DNA of 64,000 nt from Roseiarcus sp963787135 (lineage in GTDB: Bacteria > Pseudomonadota > Alphaproteobacteria > Rhizobiales > Beijerinckiaceae), in NCBI GenBank assembly GCA_963787135.1, contig CAWBBW010000017.1, forward strand, positions 166,194-230,193. The letters run 5' to 3'. Below the pieces are notes generated by a model. The model was not told where the DNA came from. It saw nothing but the letters and a program-made list of their open reading frames with translations, and did not search any database. This document shows, piece by piece, positions 59,998 to 64,000 of the stretch. The position numbers and the translations under genes were made by a program. Within the stretch, counting starts at the first letter, position 1. The number at the start of each line of letters is the position of its first letter.

Positions 59998-60918
59998 ATG
60001 CAGCGCGACGAATTCCAGACGAAGCTCGCCGAGACGGTCGCGGCGGTCGAGCGCGAACTTGAGGACCTGCTCGCGTTCAAACCTCAGGCGGCGGAAATCC
60101 ACCGTCCTAAACGGTTGATCGCAGCCATGCGCTACTCGACGCTGGGAGGCGGAAAGCGGCTGAGAGCCTTTCTCGTCATCGAGACGGCCCGCGCGCTCGG
60201 GCGCTCGGACGGCGGGCCGGTGCGCGCGGGCGCGGCAATCGAATGCGTGCACGCCTATTCGCTGATCCATGACGATCTGCCGGCGATGGACGATGACGAC
60301 CTGAGGCGGGGAAAGCCAACCGCCCACCGCGCCTTCGACGAAGCCACCGCCATTCTGGCCGGAGACGCTTTGCAGGCGCTCGCCTTCGAGATCCTGGCCG
60401 ATCCCCGGACCGACCCGAGCGCCGAGATCCGGGCGGCCCTCTCGCTGGAACTGGCGCGCGCCGCGGGTCTGGCGGGCATGGTCGGCGGCCAGATGCTCGA
60501 CCTCCAGGCGGAAACTGCGGACGCGCCGCTGCCGCGCGAGGAGATCGCCCGCCTTCAGGCGATGAAGACGGGCGCGCTTCTCAGGTTCAGCGTGGAAGCG
60601 GGAGCGCGGCTCGCAGGCGCCGATCCCCGGGCGAGCGATGCCCTCGCCGCCTACGGCCGCGCCGTCGGAACGGCGTTTCAGGTCGCCGACGATTTGCTCG
60701 ACGCCGAGGGCGATACCGCGACGCTCGGGAAGCGCGCCGGCAAGGACGCCGGCCGGCACAAGGCGACGCTGGTGGCTGCGCTCGGGATTGACGGCGCCCG
60801 CCAGGAGCTCGCGCGCCTCGTCGCCGAGGCGAAGGCGGCGGTCGACGCCGCGGGTCTCGGGGCTTCGGGCGACGGGTTGCGGGCGGCCGCCGAATTCGTC
60901 GCAGAGCGCAAGAACTGA
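59998..60918 (+). CDS. ispA: Farnesyl diphosphate synthase-type polyprenyl synthetase
   Basis: A 306-residue trans-isoprenyl diphosphate synthase. The first Asp-rich motif is IHDDLPAMDDDDLRRG near residue 91 and the second is FQVADDLLDAEGD. STLGGGKRLRAFLV and GGQMLDLQAE are also diagnostic. It condenses IPP with DMAPP and GPP for isoprenoid precursors. The size and motif spacing fit IspA (short-chain). It starts 20 bases after hslO and converges on tetR. Confidence 0.93.
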   Translation: MQRDEFQTKLAETVAAVERELEDLLAFKPQAAEIHRPKRLIAAMRYSTLGGGKRLRAFLVIETARALGRSDGGPVRAGAAIECVHAYSLIHDDLPAMDDDDLRRGKPTAHRAFDEATAILAGDALQALAFEILADPRTDPSAEIRAALSLELARAAGLAGMVGGQMLDLQAETADAPLPREEIARLQAMKTGALLRFSVEAGARLAGADPRASDALAAYGRAVGTAFQVADDLLDAEGDTATLGKRAGKDAGRHKATLVAALGIDGARQELARLVAEAKAAVDAAGLGASGDGLRAAAEFVAERKN

Positions 60919-60922
60919 GACG

Positions 60923-61585
60923 TCAGAAGCTCATGGCGAGGCGCCTCAGCGCCGCGGCGGCGCGTTCGGCCCGGCGCCGCAAGGCGTCCTGACCGGGAAG
61001 CGGCTCCGTGCGCAAGAGCTGACCCATCGTCACGGAGCCGATCAGGAGATCGAAATAGGCCTCGAGCGCCGAGTCGAGATCCGACCCTCCGAGCCAGCCT
61101 CGCGCCGCGCCATGTTCGAGGAAGCGGCGCAGGCTCTGCCTCACGGGGGCGTGTCCGCTTGCTTCCAGCGCCTGCCCGAGATCGCTCGACGGCCCGGGCT
61201 CGGCGATCGCCAGCCGGTAGAGGGCGATTGTCGTCGGATCGACGAGGCGCACCAGGAAAGCTGCGCCAAAGGCCGCGATCGCCTCGAAGAACGCCGCTTT
61301 CGAGCGCGGCTCGGCCATTTCGATCGGCGCTGCCATCTCGCCGCTGCGCTCGCGTACGAGATGGTTGAGAATGTCCCGCTTGTCGGCGAAATGCTGGTAG
61401 AGGGCGCGCTTGGAGGTATTTGCCAGCCCCGCGATCTCGAGCGTCGTTGTCTCTGCGTAACCCTTGGTCAGGAACGCTTCGCCCGCCGCCGCGAGAATAG
61501 CCTGCCGCCGCGCCTGGACGGCGTCGGTATCGGCCCGGCGCCGGCTGCTTGCCGGCCGGCTTATTCTGGTACCGATAGGTTCCAT
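60923..61585 (-). CDS. TetR/AcrR family transcriptional regulator
   Basis: A 220-residue repressor-type regulator. The N-terminal helix-turn-helix is ILAAAGEAFLTKGYAETTTL followed by AGLANTSKRALYQHFADKRD. The C-terminal ligand domain resembles the TetR_C_AefR-like type (FFEAIAAFGAAFLVRLVDP). The first 25 residues (PIGTRISRPASSRRRADTD) are a basic tail. The ATG at 61585 lies in one of two 10-bp direct repeats, consistent with autoregulation. The target is unknown. Confidence 0.9.
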   Translation of the reverse strand: MEPIGTRISRPASSRRRADTDAVQARRQAILAAAGEAFLTKGYAETTTLEIAGLANTSKRALYQHFADKRDILNHLVRERSGEMAAPIEMAEPRSKAAFFEAIAAFGAAFLVRLVDPTTIALYRLAIAEPGPSSDLGQALEASGHAPVRQSLRRFLEHGAARGWLGGSDLDSALEAYFDLLIGSVTMGQLLRTEPLPGQDALRRRAERAAAALRRLAMSF

Positions 61586-61618
61586 ATCTCAGGTATCCGT
61601 GTTGATCTGGTTCCATAT
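61578..61618. promoter_or_regulatory. Direct repeat pair over the tetR start
   Basis: ggttccatat occurs exactly at 61578-61587 and again at 61609-61618, 31 bases apart (about three helical turns). The first copy includes the tetR ATG. They may be TetR half-sites or tandem operators. Confidence 0.4.
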
Positions 61619-61666
61619 AGTACCCATCCGGCTGGCGAGTAAACCCTGCACGTTGCGAGAATATCC

Positions 61667-62437
61667 TCAGGCCCGCTCCCACCTCATCGGGGCGATGCGG
61701 GGGTCGGAGGCGAAGGCATCCCTGCCGAACTCGACCCGATCCGGCGGAAACTCACGAATGGCGTAGGCGCCGTTTCCGCCCACGCCGATCCGCCACGTCT
61801 GGGCTTCGAGCGGTTCGACATCCGCGAACGCCGCGCACGACAGCACCGCGGCGTTTGCCCCGCCAGCCGCGTCGCGGACGGAGCCATATCGGATGATTTC
61901 GGCTTCGGCCGTTCGCGCGACATCCCCGAGAGCCTGACAGGGGCCGTAGTCGGTCAGGCGCCGCCAGAGCGCCGCGTCCCTTTCTAGCGGCGGGGCTGTG
62001 AGATCGAGCATGCGTCGCGTCTTTAGCGCCGCGGAAAAGCCTGTGTATTCGGAGGGGTTCGTCGGCCACGGGGTCTGCGGCGACTCGGCGAAGAACAGGA
62101 GCCTGTAGAACGCCATTTCGGCGACCGCGGCGCGAGGCTCTTCGGAGGCGTAGTAGACGCCGGGCGTCAGGCCCGCGCGACGGAAGCGCGATCCGCTGGG
62201 GTAGGCTGCGCCGTATCGGAACGGCGTCTTGAAGAGGTAATGCAAGCCCCCGCATTCGGCAGGATAGGCTGGTTTGGTCTCCTCGATCAGGTTTTCCAGC
62301 ACGTCGTGTTCGCCGAGGCCGTCGACGAGCTTCATCGTTGAAACGCGGTGCTGGGCCTCGACAATACGCCAGACCGCGCGCTGGTAGGGCCGCAGCTCAG
62401 ACGATAGCGCGGCGGGCGTCCAGGTAGGCAATGACAT
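61667..62437 (-). CDS. RES domain toxin
   Basis: A 256-residue protein with a RES domain at about residues 60-225: YGAAYPSGSRFRRAGLTPG, VYYASEEPRAAVAEMAFYRL and the later TGFSAALKTRRMLDLT. The conserved Arg, Glu and Ser of the family are visible. RES toxins act on NAD (for example MbcT degrades NAD+, ParT ADP-ribosylates a host enzyme). The start ATG at 62437 lies 41 bases inside the end of the antitoxin gene, tight coupling as expected. Confidence 0.92.
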   Translation of the reverse strand: MSLPTWTPAALSSELRPYQRAVWRIVEAQHRVSTMKLVDGLGEHDVLENLIEETKPAYPAECGGLHYLFKTPFRYGAAYPSGSRFRRAGLTPGVYYASEEPRAAVAEMAFYRLLFFAESPQTPWPTNPSEYTGFSAALKTRRMLDLTAPPLERDAALWRRLTDYGPCQALGDVARTAEAEIIRYGSVRDAAGGANAAVLSCAAFADVEPLEAQTWRIGVGGNGAYAIREFPPDRVEFGRDAFASDPRIAPMRWERA

Positions 62438-62780
62438 CGTTCAGGCCGGAAATGGTGCGGATTTTTTCGGCCGGCCTTGCGCCGAGAGCCAGATTCGGGT
62501 TGGCGAGCCAGGCCCGCGCGACCCCTTCCTCGCCACCCGCGATGGCGTCGAGCGAGCGAAACAGGCGGACGAATAGAACGCCGAGCTCGAATTCCTTCCT
62601 CTCAGGGTTGAGCCGATAGTCGCCGCTCTTCATCCGCGATATCGTCGCCGCACTGAGGCCAAGGACCTCGGCCAGAGCGAAAGCCGGGACGCCCAGTTTA
62701 TCGGCGGCGCCAAGAACAGCCTTGGTTAGGACCTTTCGTGCGTCCGGATGGAGCAGGGGCTCTTGCGTGAGGGCTGGCAT
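62397..62780 (-). CDS. Xre/MbcA/ParS-type antitoxin
   Basis: A 127-residue antitoxin. The N-terminal Xre-like helix-turn-helix is LGVPAFALAEVLGLSAATIS at about residues 29-48. The C-terminal toxin-binding part (FELGVLFVRLFRSLDAIAGG, then ARAWLANPNLALGARPAEKI) is the MbcA/ParS signature. It is the first gene of the RES toxin-antitoxin operon. It lies 87 bases downstream of the response-regulator gene. Confidence 0.93.
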   Translation of the reverse strand: MPALTQEPLLHPDARKVLTKAVLGAADKLGVPAFALAEVLGLSAATISRMKSGDYRLNPERKEFELGVLFVRLFRSLDAIAGGEEGVARAWLANPNLALGARPAEKIRTISGLNDVIAYLDARRAIV

Positions 62781-62867
62781 GAGCGGTTCTTACCTTTCCG
62801 CAGAAAGGTATACCACAAAATCTTTCCACAGCAATAAAATTCCCGCATTCGCCCGCGGGTTCCCCCC

Positions 62868-63548
62868 TTACCTCGCGGCCGGCGTCTCCTCGTCGGCGCC
62901 GACCAAATAGCCGAGGCCGCGGGCGGTCTTGATGATGTCGACGCCGAGCTTCTTGCGCAGGCGGCCGATGAACACTTCGATCGTGTTGGAGTCGCGATCG
63001 AAATCCTGCTCGTAGAGGTGCTCCACGATCTCGCTGCGCGAAATGATGCGCCCCGCGTGGTGCATCAGATAGGAGAGGAGCCGGTACTCGTGGCTGGTGA
63101 GCCTGATCGCCGCGCCGTCGACGGTAACGCGCCCTGCGCGCGCGTCGAGCCGGACCGGCCCGACGGCAAGATCGCTGCTCGCGTGGCCCGCCGCCCGGCG
63201 CATGAGCGCGCGCAGCCGCGCCAGCACTTCCTCCATGTGAAAGGGCTTCGCGACATAGTCGTCGGCGCCCGCATCGATGCCCTGGACCTTCTCGCTCCAG
63301 CGGTCGCGCGCGGTCAGGATCAGGACCGGCATCGTGCGGCCGGCCTTCCGCCAGGCTTCGAGGATCGAGATCCCGTCGCGCTTCGGCAGGCCGAGGTCGA
63401 GCACCACCGCGTCATAGGGCTCGGTGTCGCCGCGAAACCAGCCGTCTTCGCCATCGAACGCGCGGTCGACCGCATAGCCTGCGGCTTCGAGCGCGGCGGA
63501 AACCTGTCGGTTGAGATCGCGATCGTCTTCGACAACCAAAAGTCGCAT
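62868..63548 (-). CDS. OmpR/FeuP-type response regulator
   Basis: A 226-residue regulator. The receiver has Asp51 in DAVVLDLGLPKRDG and Lys in DDYVAKPFHMEEVL. The winged helix contains RLTSHEYRLLSYLMHH and DSNTIEVFIGRLRKKLG. Related proteins (FeuP, PhoP-like) pair with a kinase gene directly downstream. Here the downstream gene is the RES-system antitoxin instead, so the kinase is missing or elsewhere. A PepSY gene lies 26 bases upstream in the same direction. Confidence 0.94.
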   Translation of the reverse strand: MRLLVVEDDRDLNRQVSAALEAAGYAVDRAFDGEDGWFRGDTEPYDAVVLDLGLPKRDGISILEAWRKAGRTMPVLILTARDRWSEKVQGIDAGADDYVAKPFHMEEVLARLRALMRRAAGHASSDLAVGPVRLDARAGRVTVDGAAIRLTSHEYRLLSYLMHHAGRIISRSEIVEHLYEQDFDRDSNTIEVFIGRLRKKLGVDIIKTARGLGYLVGADEETPAAR

Positions 63549-63574
63549 CAGGGCCTTTCTCCTGTCCCCGCCGA

Positions 63575-63967
63575 TCAGTTCTTGACCGGCGCGTCATGCG
63601 CCTCGTGCGGCGGGCGGGATATGAGCTTGCCGCTGTCGGCCTCCATCTCGACATGCACGAGGCGCCCGTCGCGATGGAGGAGCGTGATCTCATAGATGAA
63701 ATCGTCGCCGTTGTGGCAGAGCCTGGCGGAGAGCGCCTCGGCCTTGCGCTGCGAGGCGGCGGATTTGAGCGCAGCGAACGGCTCGATGAGCCGGTGCGCC
63801 TTGACCTCCTCGCGCGTCTCGGCCGCGTTGAGGCAGAGCGGCTTCTGAGCAGCGGGGTGAAGGTCGGCCAGCGGCTCGGCGGCCTGGGCGGCGGCCGTCA
63901 TCGCGAGCCCCAAGATCGCGGAGAGGGTTACGACCGCGGCGCGACTGACGAAGGCGAGCGCGGCCAT
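63575..63967 (-). CDS. PepSY-domain periplasmic protein
   Basis: A 130-residue secreted protein. The signal peptide (residues 1-29, VVTLSAILGLAMTAAAQA) is followed by CLNAAETREEVKAHRLIEP and a PepSY-like C-terminal half, YEITLLHRDGRLVHVEMEAD and GKLISRP. PepSY proteins often accompany OmpR-type regulators and modulate the sensor. It probably forms an operon with the regulator at 62868. The ATG at 63967 is 33 bases from the window end. Confidence 0.87.
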   Translation of the reverse strand: MAALAFVSRAAVVTLSAILGLAMTAAAQAAEPLADLHPAAQKPLCLNAAETREEVKAHRLIEPFAALKSAASQRKAEALSARLCHNGDDFIYEITLLHRDGRLVHVEMEADSGKLISRPPHEAHDAPVKN

Positions 63968-64000
63968 GACTTCGATCAGTCCCTCTACCCCAACGGCGCC

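Overview
The window is a GC-rich chromosomal segment of an alphaproteobacterium, most likely of the order Hyphomicrobiales (Rhizobiales). The order is inferred from gene content: a GcrA cell-cycle regulator with GANTC motifs upstream, the phoR-pstSCAB-phoU-phoB order, an ArsR-methyltransferase fusion beside metF, ispZ-type septation protein next to ftsY, rplU-rpmA-GNAT-obgE, and an inositol cluster with an IolC-DUF2090 fusion. No phage, insertion sequence or CRISPR array is visible. One tRNA (Arg, anticodon TCG) is present.

Layout. 1-10 kb: the tail of dapE, truA, a giant transglutaminase/DUF2126 protein, a broken Uma2 gene, an overlapping vapBC-GNAT-PEP mutase cluster, a sugar-acid type IlvD/Edd dehydratase and NnrU. 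10-16 kb: tam, tRNA-Arg, small proteins, then the leftward rplU-rpmA-GNAT-obgE ribosome-assembly unit with a clear promoter and leader hairpin. 15.6-22.4 kb: malate synthase A, DUF1127, LysR, an outer-membrane beta-barrel protein, an EamA exporter, dienelactone hydrolase and an SDR. 22.5-29.1 kb: a secreted CRTAC1/di-haem oxidoreductase pair, small membrane proteins, metF with its ArsR-methyltransferase regulator. 29.3-39 kb: MscS channel, AraC-Ogt repair protein, dodecin, septation protein A, ftsY, an RluA-type pseudouridine synthase, a PA0069-type radical SAM protein and a carotenoid oxygenase. 39.4-48.1 kb: myo-inositol catabolism (idhA, iolC, iolD, iolE, iolB plus two extra oxidoreductases). 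48.2-55.8 kb: a YbhN-like membrane protein and the complete phosphate-sensing and uptake locus. 55.9-61 kb: gcrA, then argD-argF-hslO-ispA. 61-64 kb: TetR, a RES/Xre toxin-antitoxin pair, and an OmpR-type regulator with a PepSY protein.

How parts work together. PhoR-PhoB, PstSCAB and PhoU form one phosphate-starvation module. IdhA, IolE, IolD, IolB and IolC are successive steps of inositol breakdown; the later aldolase and dehydrogenase steps (IolJ, IolA), a transporter and a regulator are not in the window. ArgD and ArgF are two steps of arginine synthesis.

The oddest global property is indels. Six otherwise well-conserved genes (Uma2, PEP mutase family, di-haem oxidoreductase, iolE, iolC, YbhN) carry frameshifts of one or two bases and no other damage. 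This fits consensus errors in the assembly at least as well as real decay. Other notable signals are a repeated hairpin element nested inside other palindromes (three copies), promoter-proximal terminator-like hairpins in front of rplU and argD, and a GANTC-rich region upstream of gcrA.
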